A stretch of DNA of 64,000 bases, taken from assembly GCA_049889355.1 (NCBI GenBank), contig JBMHDN010000040.1, positions 1-64,000 of the forward strand. Direction: 5' to 3'. Position numbers and translations under genes: made by a program. The notes beneath the pieces are model-generated. The model worked only from the letters and a program-made list of their open reading frames with translations. It had not been told where the DNA came from and ran no database searches. The stretch comes from JBMHDN01 sp049889355. GTDB taxonomy: Bacteria > Pseudomonadota > Alphaproteobacteria > Puniceispirillales > Puniceispirillaceae. Positions 43,750-52,727 of the stretch are shown here, one piece after another (within the stretch, counting starts at the first letter, position 1; each line of letters opens with the position of its first letter).

Positions 43750-45192
43750 CTAGCGCAGGCTAAAGGCGATATTTTTGGTTTGGACGTAATTCCACAAGGC
43801 TTCGCGGCCTTTCTCGCGCCCATAACCTGATTTACCCACACCGCCGAAAGGTGTTTCAACGCCGCCTGCGTACCATTCATTGACAAAGACCTGGCCGGCA
43901 CGCAAATCGCGTGCTGCCTTATTGGCGGCGTCAATATCTTGGGTGAAGATGCCAGAGACCAACCCGTAATCTGTGCCATTGGCGATTTCAAGCGCTTCGG
44001 CATCATCGCCATAGGTCAGGACGCTGAGCACTGGTCCAAACACTTCTTCACGGGCGATTTCCATATCTGGCGTGACATCCATCACAATGGTTGGCTCCAT
44101 AAACCAGCCAGGCCGGTTTAATTTATGGCCACCTGCGGCGATACGTGCACCTTGGCTGGCGGCACGTTCAACCATCTCAACCGCGCGATCACGCTGCTTT
44201 TCTGAGACCATCGCGCCCATATTATCGCCATAGCTGCTGCGCTCCAGACCTGGCCCGACAGAGATGCGGCTGGCCAGCGAGACCAGATTCTCTTCAATCT
44301 CATCTTTCATTTCATGCGGGATCAGCATCCGCGACATGGCGGAACAGACCTGACCTGCATTAAAGAAAATACCCCAACGTACCGATTCCATCAAATTGGC
44401 GATATCTGCGTCTTTGCGCACAATCGCAGCCGATTTTCCGCCCAGTTCCAGCACAGCAGGCACCAGATTTTTGGCCGCCGCCATTGCCACTGCCTGACCG
44501 GTTTGCACAGAGCCGGTAAAGACCAGCTGATTGATGTCATGATGACCAGACAGCGCGGCCCCTGCCTCATGGCCATAACCACACAGGATATTGAGCTGAC
44601 CTTTTGGCAGGCCGACTGCTTCTGCTGCTTCTGCCAGACAAATCATTGCCAGCGGATCTAATTCAGGGGATTTCACCACCACCGCATTGCCTGTCGCTAG
44701 TGCAGGGGCGATACCGCGTGCAGCCATCTCAACTGGATAATTCCATGGGATGATCTGGCCTGAAATGCCAAGCGGCTCATATAAGGTGAAATCAAAATAA
44801 CCATCCCCTAGCGGGATAGAGCGCCCTTCCACGGTTTCCGCCTGATTACCATAATATTCGAAATAGCGGGCGCTGCCCTCAATCTCAATCATCGCTTCCC
44901 AGAGCGGCTTGCCTGACTCGCGTGCCAAAAGGGCGGCAAATTTTTCTTTATGCGCCAGCAGGTAATGCCCCATCTCTTGAACGATACGCCCGCGATTCAC
45001 CGGCCGCATTTTGCGCAAGCTGCCCTCATCATGTGCAGCCCTGGCGGCAGCCACCGCTTTGTCGATATCGCTTTGGCTGGCTAATGCGACTTCTGCAAAA
45101 ACCTGACCATCAGCTGGATCGTCAACTTCCAGGCGTCTGTCATTTTCGCCGGCCACAAAGGCCCCATTAATATAATGTTTGGTCAGTTCCAT
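43750..45192 (-). CDS. NAD(P)-dependent aldehyde dehydrogenase
   Basis: A 480-residue ALDH-superfamily enzyme with the cofactor/transition motif IIPWNYPVEMAARGIAPALA, the general base in VLELGGKSA (near residue 250) and the catalytic cysteine in NAGQVCSAMSR (near 285). It resembles the betaine-aldehyde / broad-substrate group; the substrate is not determinable. AGGCAATAAG precedes the ATG. It is convergent with the small membrane gene, 40 bp apart. Because retinal is an aldehyde made nearby, retinal oxidation is conceivable but nothing in the sequence shows it. Confidence 0.93.
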   Translation of the reverse strand: MELTKHYINGAFVAGENDRRLEVDDPADGQVFAEVALASQSDIDKAVAAARAAHDEGSLRKMRPVNRGRIVQEMGHYLLAHKEKFAALLARESGKPLWEAMIEIEGSARYFEYYGNQAETVEGRSIPLGDGYFDFTLYEPLGISGQIIPWNYPVEMAARGIAPALATGNAVVVKSPELDPLAMICLAEAAEAVGLPKGQLNILCGYGHEAGAALSGHHDINQLVFTGSVQTGQAVAMAAAKNLVPAVLELGGKSAAIVRKDADIANLMESVRWGIFFNAGQVCSAMSRMLIPHEMKDEIEENLVSLASRISVGPGLERSSYGDNMGAMVSEKQRDRAVEMVERAASQGARIAAGGHKLNRPGWFMEPTIVMDVTPDMEIAREEVFGPVLSVLTYGDDAEALEIANGTDYGLVSGIFTQDIDAANKAARDLRAGQVFVNEWYAGGVETPFGGVGKSGYGREKGREALWNYVQTKNIAFSLR

Positions 45193-45414
45193 CTTATTGC
45201 CTCAAGGCTATTTATCAATGCGTTGTTATTATCGGTGTGTTGTTAGGTGATTTCTGTCTGATGCACCTGTAAAAAGGTCGCATATAATATTATCTTGGCG
45301 TAAAAGCCAGCATAGTCTGTGCTGGATGCGTCAGGGCATGTCACAGAAGAGTTAATTATCGGCTGTCCGGATTTAAAGAGCAACCGCTCAGCCATGTTTA
45401 GATGAGGCCATTTC

Positions 45415-46695
45415 ATGCAAAAGCTTCAGTCAAATATCGTGATTATCGGGGCCAGCCATGCGGGGCTGTCTTGTGCAGAAAAACTCCGCAGCAATGGTTT
45501 TGAAGGTCGCATCACGGTGCTGGATCGCGATTCTGGCCTGCCATTGCAACGCCCGCCTTTATCCAAAGCCTACCTCCATGCCCCGCTCCCAGATTCGCTC
45601 TCAGATTCGCGCCCGCAAGATGAAGCAGAAGCTGAATTTTTACTGCGGCGTCCTGATTTCTTCAGCCAGTTTGATATTGAGCTGAAAACCGGCTGTTTGG
45701 TTGAGGCGATTCATATTACAGATAAGAGCCTGACCATCACAGATGAGAGCGGCACGACCAGATTATCTTATGATCAGCTGGTACTGGCCACTGGTGCAGA
45801 GCCACGCCGCTTGCCGATAGAGGGCGCAGATGCCCCTAATCTGATGGTGCTGCGCACCGCTGAAGATGCCAGAGCCTTGAGATCAAGCCTCCATAGCGCG
45901 CGCCAAGTGCTTGTCATAGGTGGCGGCTATATCGGCCTTGAAGCGGCCGCTTCTATGCGCAAGCAAGGCTGTGAGGTGCATGTGATCGAGGCCGCCCCGC
46001 GGCTACTCGCCCGTGTCGCCAGCCCTGAGATATCAGCCTTTTATAAAGAATTGCATGAAACCCATGGGGTCGCCATGCATATTGGGGCCGGCCTCAAAGG
46101 CTTCAGCCTTGATGAAACAGGGCGCATCACCGGTGCTGCGTTGAGCAATGGTCAGCATCTGGCTTGTGATCTGGTGCTGCTTGGTATTGGCGTGGTTCCA
46201 GATCAGGCACTGGCCTCAGAGGCCGGCCTCACTGTTTCAAACGGGATTGAGGTTGATACAGATTATCAAACCTCAGCCCCATCCATTTATGCTATCGGCG
46301 ATGTGGCCTTTAATCCGGCACGTGCCGCGATACGTGTTGAATCTATCCATCACGCCCAATTTAGCGGTGCATATGTGGCGGCTCAGATTACGGGCAGCCA
46401 GGCGCCGGCCACCGAGGCGTGGTGGTTCTGGTCTGATCAATATGATGTAAAGCTGCAAATTGCAGGGCTGATGCCATCTGCCGCACCAGAACAGATGCGC
46501 TTTGTGCGCAGAGCAGGGCGGCGCGCCGGCAGCTTGTCTGTCTGGAGCTGGCTGGACGGGCAATTTGTGGCGGTGGAATCAGCCAATGACCCGCAAGCCT
46601 ATATGATTGGCAAGAAAATGCTGGAAGCAGGCAAAAATCTGGATCCGGACCAGATTGCCGACCCTGACTTTCAGCTGAAATCCCTATTGGTCTGA
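45415..46695 (+). CDS. Ferredoxin/rubredoxin-reductase-type FAD oxidoreductase
   Basis: A 426-residue flavoprotein of the putidaredoxin-reductase type. The N-terminal FAD motif IIGASHAGLSCAEKLR, the LQRPPLSKAYL stretch, the NAD motif VIGGGYIGLEAAASMRKQG and AIGDVA are in the family order, followed by a C-terminal reductase domain (about 320-410) with WWFWSDQYDVKLQIAG. It moves electrons from NAD(P)H to a small Fe-S protein serving a monooxygenase or dioxygenase. Neither a ferredoxin nor a P450 is adjacent. GAGG precedes the ATG. Confidence 0.93.
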   Translation: MQKLQSNIVIIGASHAGLSCAEKLRSNGFEGRITVLDRDSGLPLQRPPLSKAYLHAPLPDSLSDSRPQDEAEAEFLLRRPDFFSQFDIELKTGCLVEAIHITDKSLTITDESGTTRLSYDQLVLATGAEPRRLPIEGADAPNLMVLRTAEDARALRSSLHSARQVLVIGGGYIGLEAAASMRKQGCEVHVIEAAPRLLARVASPEISAFYKELHETHGVAMHIGAGLKGFSLDETGRITGAALSNGQHLACDLVLLGIGVVPDQALASEAGLTVSNGIEVDTDYQTSAPSIYAIGDVAFNPARAAIRVESIHHAQFSGAYVAAQITGSQAPATEAWWFWSDQYDVKLQIAGLMPSAAPEQMRFVRRAGRRAGSLSVWSWLDGQFVAVESANDPQAYMIGKKMLEAGKNLDPDQIADPDFQLKSLLV

Positions 46696-46710
46696 GATAG
46701 GGTTTTTAGC

Positions 46711-47394
46711 TCAAGCAAAATCGAGCCAGGCTTGCGCTGCTGGTGCCAGAGGCTGGCTGAAAAACGGCTCAGCGGGGCTGCTCTCCAGACAATGACCTTT
46801 TTCCAAAAAAATGATGTGATCAGCCAGTCTTTTAATCTGAGTCCGGTTATGGCTGGTCATGATGATGGACAGGCCTTGTGCGCGTGCATCTATCAGTGCA
46901 TCTTCCACAAAGCGAGTGGCCTCCAGATCAAGCGAGGCGGTGGGTTCATCCAAAAATAACAGCTTTGGTTTGGCTGCTAATGCGCCGATAAGCGCCAATT
47001 TCTGGGCCTCACCACCTGAGAGCTGGCGTGCCGGTTGATCTGCCTTTTCCGCCAGACCGGCATGGGCCAGCCAGTCCTTGCGTTCTGTAGCGTTAAGAGA
47101 GGGGGCCAGAAAAGCAAGATGTGCCTCAACAGAGCGGCGCAGCAAAATAGGTTTTTGAAAGACCATTTTCTGCTGATCTTGTGCTGGCAAGCTGATGGTT
47201 CCGGATGTTGGCGTGATCAGCCCATGCAATGTATGCAGCAACAAGGTCTTGCCTGCCCCATTATGGCCAATCACAAGGGTGATGCGCCCTTTAGGCAGCA
47301 CAAGGCTGATCTCTTTTAGCAAATCTTGGCTGCCAATTTTGAGCGATAATTGGTGCGTGCTCAGGATATGATCTCGGCGATGCTGCTCAGACAT
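46711..47394 (-). CDS. tupC: Tungstate/molybdate-type ABC transporter ATPase
   Basis: A 227-residue ATPase with Walker A GHNGAGKTLL, Q-loop VFQKPILLRRS, signature LSGGEAQKLALI and Walker B LLFLDEPTASLD. The short length without a C-terminal metal-sensing domain and the partner permease point to the TupC branch (tungstate). Its ATG overlaps the end of the permease gene by 8 bp. No TupA binding protein is adjacent, so the gene symbol reflects the family, not a proven substrate. Confidence 0.82.
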   Translation of the reverse strand: MSEQHRRDHILSTHQLSLKIGSQDLLKEISLVLPKGRITLVIGHNGAGKTLLLHTLHGLITPTSGTISLPAQDQQKMVFQKPILLRRSVEAHLAFLAPSLNATERKDWLAHAGLAEKADQPARQLSGGEAQKLALIGALAAKPKLLFLDEPTASLDLEATRFVEDALIDARAQGLSIIMTSHNRTQIKRLADHIIFLEKGHCLESSPAEPFFSQPLAPAAQAWLDFA

Positions 47395-48094
47395 GGGCCC
47401 CTCTTTTGGCCAGTATCGCGCGCACGGCCATTGCTGCGATATTGACGATCAACGCCACCGCTAATAACACCGCCCCCAGCGCCAGTGCAAAACCAAGCTC
47501 GCCTTTCGAGGTTTCCAGCACAATCGAGGTGGTCATCACCCGTGTCACATGATTGATATTGCCACCCACAATCGCCACCGCGCCCACCTCAGAAATCGCG
47601 CGGCCAAAACAAGCCAGCGCAATGGTGATCAGCATCAGGCGCGCATCTTGTATCAGGGCAAATATCTGGCGGCTTAATGGCAGATTTAACGATAAGAAAA
47701 GCGGCTGATATTCCGCCAGCATTTGTTCAAAAATCTGCCGGGATAAAGCAGCTGAAATCGGCATGATCAGCACAAATTGGGCCAATATCATCGCTGTTGG
47801 GCTATAGAGAAGCGACAGCCAGCCAAAAGGCCCGGCCTTTGAAATCAGCAGATAAACCGTCAGCCCAGCGACCACTGGTGGCAGGCTCAGCAGGCTGTTG
47901 AGGACAATCACAATCACCTGACGCCCTGCAAAAGGCTTGATCGCCAGAAAAGCACCCAGCGGCACTCCGACCATCAGGGCCAGCAAGGTCGCCAGGCTTG
48001 AGACACGCAGCGACAGGCTGATGATCTCATATAAAGCTGCATCGCCTTGAATGAGCATATGGGCCGCGCGTGAAAAAGAATCAGAGATCAACAT
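47387..48094 (-). CDS. tupB: Tungstate/molybdate-type ABC transporter permease
   Basis: A 235-residue permease with a characteristic RVSSLATLLALMVGVPLGAFLAI start of the first helices and the EAA-like cytoplasmic loop ACFGRAISEVGAVAIVGGNI, typical of TupB/WtpB. Several helices fill the rest. It is transcribed with the ATPase. The expected periplasmic binding protein gene is missing; the upstream neighbour is divergent rarD. Confidence 0.85.
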   Translation of the reverse strand: MLISDSFSRAAHMLIQGDAALYEIISLSLRVSSLATLLALMVGVPLGAFLAIKPFAGRQVIVIVLNSLLSLPPVVAGLTVYLLISKAGPFGWLSLLYSPTAMILAQFVLIMPISAALSRQIFEQMLAEYQPLFLSLNLPLSRQIFALIQDARLMLITIALACFGRAISEVGAVAIVGGNINHVTRVMTTSIVLETSKGELGFALALGAVLLAVALIVNIAAMAVRAILAKRGAHV

Positions 48095-48218
48095 GATGCC
48101 TGATTAGTACCTTTTTTATTTCCGATTTCCTAGATAAAAGCCCTATATAGGCAGGCGGTATGCCTGCCGCTCAGCTGTTTTAAGTCTATTGTCAGGCATG
48201 GTTTAAGAGTACGGTTTT

Positions 48219-49106
48219 ATGACAGACAGGCAAAAAGGCTATGTTGGGGCGGTGTCAGGCTCGCTGATTTGGGGGTTCGCGCCGATTGCCTTCTGGCAAT
48301 TAGATGGTTTTTCAGCCTTTGAGATTGTATTTCAACGCATTTTCTTTGCCGCGCTGGTCTTTATGGTCATGCTGCGGGCTTTGGGGCGATTTGCTGAGCT
48401 AAAACAAGCTTTGCTGCGATCCTGGTCCTTGTTCGGCTATTTTATTCTCACCTCTGTGCTGATTTTGCTGAATTGGCTGGTTTTCATTTATGCCATTGAA
48501 ATAGACCATCTCTCAGAAGCCGCCCTTGGCTATTATATCTATCCGCTCAGCACCTCTGGCCTTGCCTATCTGATGCTCGCTGAGCGGGTGGATAGGCGCA
48601 CCCTCATCGCGCTTATACTGGCTGGCATGGCGGTATTGGTTAAAGCGCAGGCGCTGAGCGACGGGCTCTGGATATCGCTGGTGCTGGCGCTGACCTTTTC
48701 TTTATATGCGATTTGCCGCAAGAAAATGGATGTTGCCCCAGATACAGCGACCGCCCTTGAAACCTTATTGCTGATGCCGCTTGTGCTGGGGTTTTTCATC
48801 TGGCAGGCCACCAGCTTTGGCACATCCAGCCTATTTTTCGGCGGCGGGGTATTTGGCTATGGGATGGGCTTGCTTATCGGGGTGATTACGCTCAGCCCGC
48901 TGGTGCTTTTTCATATGGGCAATAAATATCTGCCGCTCAGCCTCTCAAGCTTGCTTTTCTATATCAATCCAACGATACAGCTGGGGCTCTCTCTATGGAA
49001 TGGCGAGCCCTTCATCTGGCAAGATGGGGTGGCGTTTGGGCTGATCTGGCTTGGGCTTGTGATCTGCTTTTGGCCGTCAGCGCGCACATCATCATCCAGG
49101 CAATAA
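48219..49106 (+). CDS. rarD: EamA-family transporter RarD
   Basis: A 295-residue protein with ten predicted membrane helices made of two EamA repeats. RarD hallmarks such as SGSLIWGFAPIAFWQL, LNWLVFIYAIE and PLVLFHMGNKYLPLSLSSLLFYINPTIQ are visible. The exported compound is unknown; the family includes chloramphenicol-sensitivity proteins and metabolite exporters. It is divergent from the tupBC genes across 124 bp. Confidence 0.92.
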   Translation: MTDRQKGYVGAVSGSLIWGFAPIAFWQLDGFSAFEIVFQRIFFAALVFMVMLRALGRFAELKQALLRSWSLFGYFILTSVLILLNWLVFIYAIEIDHLSEAALGYYIYPLSTSGLAYLMLAERVDRRTLIALILAGMAVLVKAQALSDGLWISLVLALTFSLYAICRKKMDVAPDTATALETLLLMPLVLGFFIWQATSFGTSSLFFGGGVFGYGMGLLIGVITLSPLVLFHMGNKYLPLSLSSLLFYINPTIQLGLSLWNGEPFIWQDGVAFGLIWLGLVICFWPSARTSSSRQ

Positions 49107-49164
49107 AAAAGGCGGGACGCAGAGCGCCGCCACCTTTCTTAAAATATGAAAAAACCGCAGGGGC

Positions 49165-49686
49165 TTATTTTGCCATGCTGGCAGAAATAATCTGATCTGG
49201 ATTGGCTGGCGGCTCGCCCGCGGCCAGCTTATAGACAACCTCCATCCCGCGTGAGACCTGACCCCAAACTGTATATTGACCGGTCAGATGGCCGCAACCT
49301 TCAAAACAGATGAAGAATTGTGAATCGCCTGAATCAGGGCTCATTGAACGGGCCATGCCAACAGTGCCTTCACGATATTGATAATCGGTGAACTCAGCTT
49401 TCAGCTTCTGGCCTGAACCTCCCATGCCAGTGCCTGTTGGATCGCCTGTCTGTGCCATAAAGCCTGGGATGATGCGGTGGAAGATAATTCCATCATAAAA
49501 CCCTTCATCGGCCAGCTCGGCGATACGTGCAACATGGTTTGGTGCCAGATCAGGCAGCATTTCAATCTCAATTTGGCCCTGACTTGTATTCAAAATAAGA
49601 GTCTGGGCGGTGGCGTTACTGGCTGTCATAAAAAACCCCATAAAAACAACTAAAAACCGGATGAATCCGAACGTACGATACGACAT
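49165..49686 (-). CDS. Periplasmic cyclophilin-type peptidyl-prolyl isomerase
   Basis: Speeds cis-trans isomerisation of prolyl bonds. The 173 residues have a signal peptide (cleavage near ATAQ) then a cyclophilin domain with DGIIFHRIIPGFMAQTGDPTGTG and FFICFEGCGHLTGQYTVWGQV. The essential catalytic Arg is present in FHRII. The ATG at 49686 has AGAGAGGA 7 nt upstream; an earlier TTG is not used. The signal peptide places it in the periplasm. It ends a run of minus-strand genes. Confidence 0.93.
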   Translation of the reverse strand: MSYRTFGFIRFLVVFMGFFMTASNATAQTLILNTSQGQIEIEMLPDLAPNHVARIAELADEGFYDGIIFHRIIPGFMAQTGDPTGTGMGGSGQKLKAEFTDYQYREGTVGMARSMSPDSGDSQFFICFEGCGHLTGQYTVWGQVSRGMEVVYKLAAGEPPANPDQIISASMAK

Positions 49687-49859
49687 CTTCAAATCCTCTC
49701 TGCTCTGTTAAACAGATTTTGGTGATGGCCTCATTTTGGCTCTATTGTTCTGGCTGATTTCACCTGGCCTGTCCAGCCCCAGGTGAATGCCAAGCTATCA
49801 TCTGCCTCACATGCAGACGAAATCTGCCTATCGGCTAGCCATTTATGCAAAACAGCTTC

Positions 49860-50324
49860 TTAGCTCAGATTATCAATCTGCTCATCAGTCAGATTGCCAG
49901 GTACAATGGTAATCGGCACACGGCAACGCGCGGCCCCGCGCCCTGTCATATAATTGACAATCGGGCCGGCAGAATCAGAATGGGTATCTGCGCCCAACAC
50001 CAACAGCCGGATAGCTTCTTCTTCATTGATCAGCTGGATCACCTGATCAGCTGTATCACCCTCGCGGATATAGAGCTGTGGGATCTGGCCTGTTAGCTGC
50101 TGGACATATTCTGCATGGACTCGCATTTTTTCTTCAGCTTCCTGGCGGGCTTCTTCACGCATCAATTCGCCGACACCTGCCCAATGGGCAAATTCAGCAG
50201 GGGCAATGACATAGAGTAAGGCAATTTTGATGCCTACCGCATTGGCACGCACACAGGCAAAATGCAACGCCTGATGTAATTCTTCGCTGTCATCGACAAC
50301 GACTAGAAAAAATCGTTTTGACAT
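49860..50324 (-). CDS. Universal stress protein (UspA family)
   Basis: A 154-residue single-domain USP with VVVDDSEELHQAL at the N-terminus and a late segment LLVLGADTHSDSAGPIVNYMTGRGAARCRVPITIVPG, similar to the ATP-binding type of USP motif but not the canonical G-2x-G-9x-G(S/T). AGAGGACTTAAACAAG precedes the ATG. It follows the TIGR02186 and TauE genes on the same strand, 54 bp away, so may be cotranscribed with them. Confidence 0.88.
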   Translation of the reverse strand: MSKRFFLVVVDDSEELHQALHFACVRANAVGIKIALLYVIAPAEFAHWAGVGELMREEARQEAEEKMRVHAEYVQQLTGQIPQLYIREGDTADQVIQLINEEEAIRLLVLGADTHSDSAGPIVNYMTGRGAARCRVPITIVPGNLTDEQIDNLS

Positions 50325-50378
50325 CTTGTTTAAGTCCTCTTCTATGCGGGCTTAATTATCTGAACCAGCCTATCAGCT

Positions 50379-51182
50379 TTAGCGTCTGAAGGCTATTGCG
50401 GCCAGCCAGCCTGCAAAAACCGCAAAGGCAATCGCGAACAAGCCATAGAAAACCGAATGATCATGTGCTGTTTGATATATCAACGCGCCAATACCAGATT
50501 TCGCCACAGACAAGGTGGTTTTTTCTTCGGCGATGAGTTTGCCATCTGCCAGATGCAGGATATGCACCTCATATTCACCTGGCATGATATTGGCAGGCAG
50601 GCTGACATTGGCTCTGAACAGCGCGCCTCTGATCAGCTCTACCTGACCTTCATTCAGGCCCCACAGCCCTGCTTGTTGCATATTTCGGGTCAAGGCGCGC
50701 CGCCAGCCATCAATATCGCGCGCCAATTCAGCCTTGCTGTCATCGCTTACCAGCAAGCTGGCGGGTATATCACCAATGGATAAGGCCGCTCTGTTGGCTT
50801 TATCGGTTATGGCTTCTATCTCGCGGTTGGTGAAAAGATGGTAATAGCTTGGCGCACGCGACCAGACAACTTCATCCTGATTGATCCAGATACCGCTTGT
50901 CCGCCCTTTGCGGCGGGTCACAATTTCGATATCCGGCCCTTTAATAGCGATGATAATATCATCATCTCTTGCACCATCTAGCGCCCCGAACAGCAATAAA
51001 GATGCGCCATTAAAATCAATCGTAATCGCCACTTCATCAGCTGAGATATCAGCGACCAACGGGCCTTTGGCATAAGCCTTTTCAGTAGGGCCAGCCAGCA
51101 TCACCAGTAAGGCAAAGAGACCTGCCATCAGGGCAGTCCAGGCCTCTACACCTTGTCTGTCTCTTTTCATCAGACCGCTCAT
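50379..51182 (-). CDS. TIGR02186 family membrane-anchored protein
   Basis: A 267-residue protein with an N-terminal hydrophobic segment (about 14-35, signal or anchor), a beta-rich extracytoplasmic domain with VADISADEVAITIDFNGASLLLFGA and a C-terminal membrane helix (about 240-262). This family is a conserved alphaproteobacterial protein of unknown function that is very often next to a TauE/SafE transporter, as here, where the ATG overlaps the transporter stop by 4 bp. It may be a partner of the transporter. Confidence 0.85.
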   Translation of the reverse strand: MSGLMKRDRQGVEAWTALMAGLFALLVMLAGPTEKAYAKGPLVADISADEVAITIDFNGASLLLFGALDGARDDDIIIAIKGPDIEIVTRRKGRTSGIWINQDEVVWSRAPSYYHLFTNREIEAITDKANRAALSIGDIPASLLVSDDSKAELARDIDGWRRALTRNMQQAGLWGLNEGQVELIRGALFRANVSLPANIMPGEYEVHILHLADGKLIAEEKTTLSVAKSGIGALIYQTAHDHSVFYGLFAIAFAVFAGWLAAIAFRR

Positions 51183-52093
51183 TTCAACAGCTCCGATGCA
51201 TAGAGATCAGCTGGCATGGTAACCAAATCAAAGCCTAGCTTGAGACAAACGGCCATCACCATCAAGGCCAGCAAGCCGCGCAATTGCTCGCCTTTCAGAC
51301 GCGCACCAAAACGGGTGCCAATCTGTGCCCCGACCACCGCGCCCAGCAACAGCAATCCGGCCAGCACGAAATCCACGGTCTGAGTCTGTACCGCCTGGAG
51401 GAAGGTCACATTTGCGGTCACAAAAATAATCTGGAACAGCGAGGTGCCCACCACCACAGAGGTTGGCATGCCTAAGAGATAAATCATCGCCGGGACCAGA
51501 ATAAAGCCGCCGCCAACACCCATAATCGCAGATAACAACCCGACAAAAGCCGCAATACCAAAAGGCAAGAGCGCGCTGATATAGAGCTTTGATCGTCTGA
51601 AACGCATCTTGAATGGCAGGCCATGCAACCAATTATGCTGATGCAGCTTGCCACGGCGTGCGCCTGGCTGGCGGGCTCGCAAAATCGCCCGTGCTGATTC
51701 AATCAACATCAGGCTGCCAATAATCCCAAGGAAAAACACATAAGAGAGCTTAATCACCAGATCGATCTGGCCAATCTCGCGCAATAAGGCAAAGAGATAG
51801 ACACCTAAGGTCGAGCCGACCACACCGCCAGCCAGCAACACGCCGCCCATTTTGAAATCGACATTACGCCGCCGCCAATGGGCCAGCACACCGCTTACCG
51901 ATGAGGCCACAATCTGGTTGGCTTCGGTGGCCACCGCCACAGGGGCAGGCACACCTAAAAAGATCAAAAGCGGGGTCATCAAAAAGCCGCCGCCCACACC
52001 AAACAGGCCAGACAGAAAGCCAATGCCGCCACCTAGCCCAATAATCAGACCAATATGGATCGATATTTCCGCAATAGGCAGATAAATATACAT
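51179..52093 (-). CDS. TauE/SafE-family anion (sulfite-type) exporter
   Basis: A 304-residue, polytopic protein with two copies of the family motif, GIGFLSGLFGVGGGFLMTPLL at the N-terminus and LSAIMGVGGGFILVPAM later, each with GVGGG. The family exports sulfite, sulfoacetate or related organosulfur anions. The ATG at 52093 is preferred; the frame extends 25 codons into non-family sequence. It is coupled to the TIGR02186 gene, with the ArsR-type regulator upstream, suggesting a ligand-controlled export unit. The substrate is inferred from the family. Confidence 0.87.
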   Translation of the reverse strand: MYIYLPIAEISIHIGLIIGLGGGIGFLSGLFGVGGGFLMTPLLIFLGVPAPVAVATEANQIVASSVSGVLAHWRRRNVDFKMGGVLLAGGVVGSTLGVYLFALLREIGQIDLVIKLSYVFFLGIIGSLMLIESARAILRARQPGARRGKLHQHNWLHGLPFKMRFRRSKLYISALLPFGIAAFVGLLSAIMGVGGGFILVPAMIYLLGMPTSVVVGTSLFQIIFVTANVTFLQAVQTQTVDFVLAGLLLLGAVVGAQIGTRFGARLKGEQLRGLLALMVMAVCLKLGFDLVTMPADLYASELLK

Positions 52094-52337
52094 ATTTTGA
52101 CGTGTCCCACATGCATCAGGGCGGATCTGCCCTACTGCGCCACCAATAGTGATGATGTTGGCTTTCACATAACCTATGCCGTGTTTTACATTTTATCTGA
52201 TGAAAATCAAGACTGGCTTGCTGTGGCGGCTTGCCGCTCTGGCACCAGAGATGGCAATGTTCATGCCAACGGTAATGGCAACGGTAATAGCAAGGGTGAT
52301 GGGGACAGGCCTCCGGCAATGATACCCGTCTCAACAT

Positions 52338-52664
52338 CTAATGCATCGTTATATCCAGCACCGGATCATCTGGATAAATATGGGTGAGCAAGCGCAAAAG
52401 CTGGATCACATCCGGGTCAAGCAGCGAGTAGTAAATGGTCTGGCTTTCGCGCCTAGTGGTCAGAATTCTGGCAGCCCTCAGGCGGCTGAGATGTTGAGAG
52501 AGCGCCGATTGGCTGAGATCGCCTATCTCACTTTCAATTTCGCCAACCGAGCGTTCTCGCCCGTCATTCAGCAAGCTTACAATCTGCAATCGTCTGTCAT
52601 TGCCTAGAATTTTGAGCACCTGTGTCAGGCGCGATTGGTCATCTTTTGAGACAGGGCGCGCCAT
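52338..52664 (-). CDS. ArsR-family winged-helix regulator without cysteines
   Basis: A 108-residue winged-helix repressor: an N-terminal helix, helix-turn-helix in SVGEIESEIGDLSQSALSQHLSRLRAARIL, and a beta-wing RRESQTIYYSLLD. The ATG at 52664 has GGAG 7 nt upstream. There is no cysteine anywhere, so it lacks the metal or persulfide cysteines used by ArsR, SmtB and the sulfide sensor BigR/SqrR, and must sense something else or act constitutively. It lies 244 bp ahead of tauE on the same strand; the target is inferred. Confidence 0.88.
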   Translation of the reverse strand: MARPVSKDDQSRLTQVLKILGNDRRLQIVSLLNDGRERSVGEIESEIGDLSQSALSQHLSRLRAARILTTRRESQTIYYSLLDPDVIQLLRLLTHIYPDDPVLDITMH

Positions 52665-52727
52665 TTGCACTCTCCTCTGTTTGGGGTTGATAGATGAAAA
52701 CACGCAAAAGATCGGCTCATATCTGCC

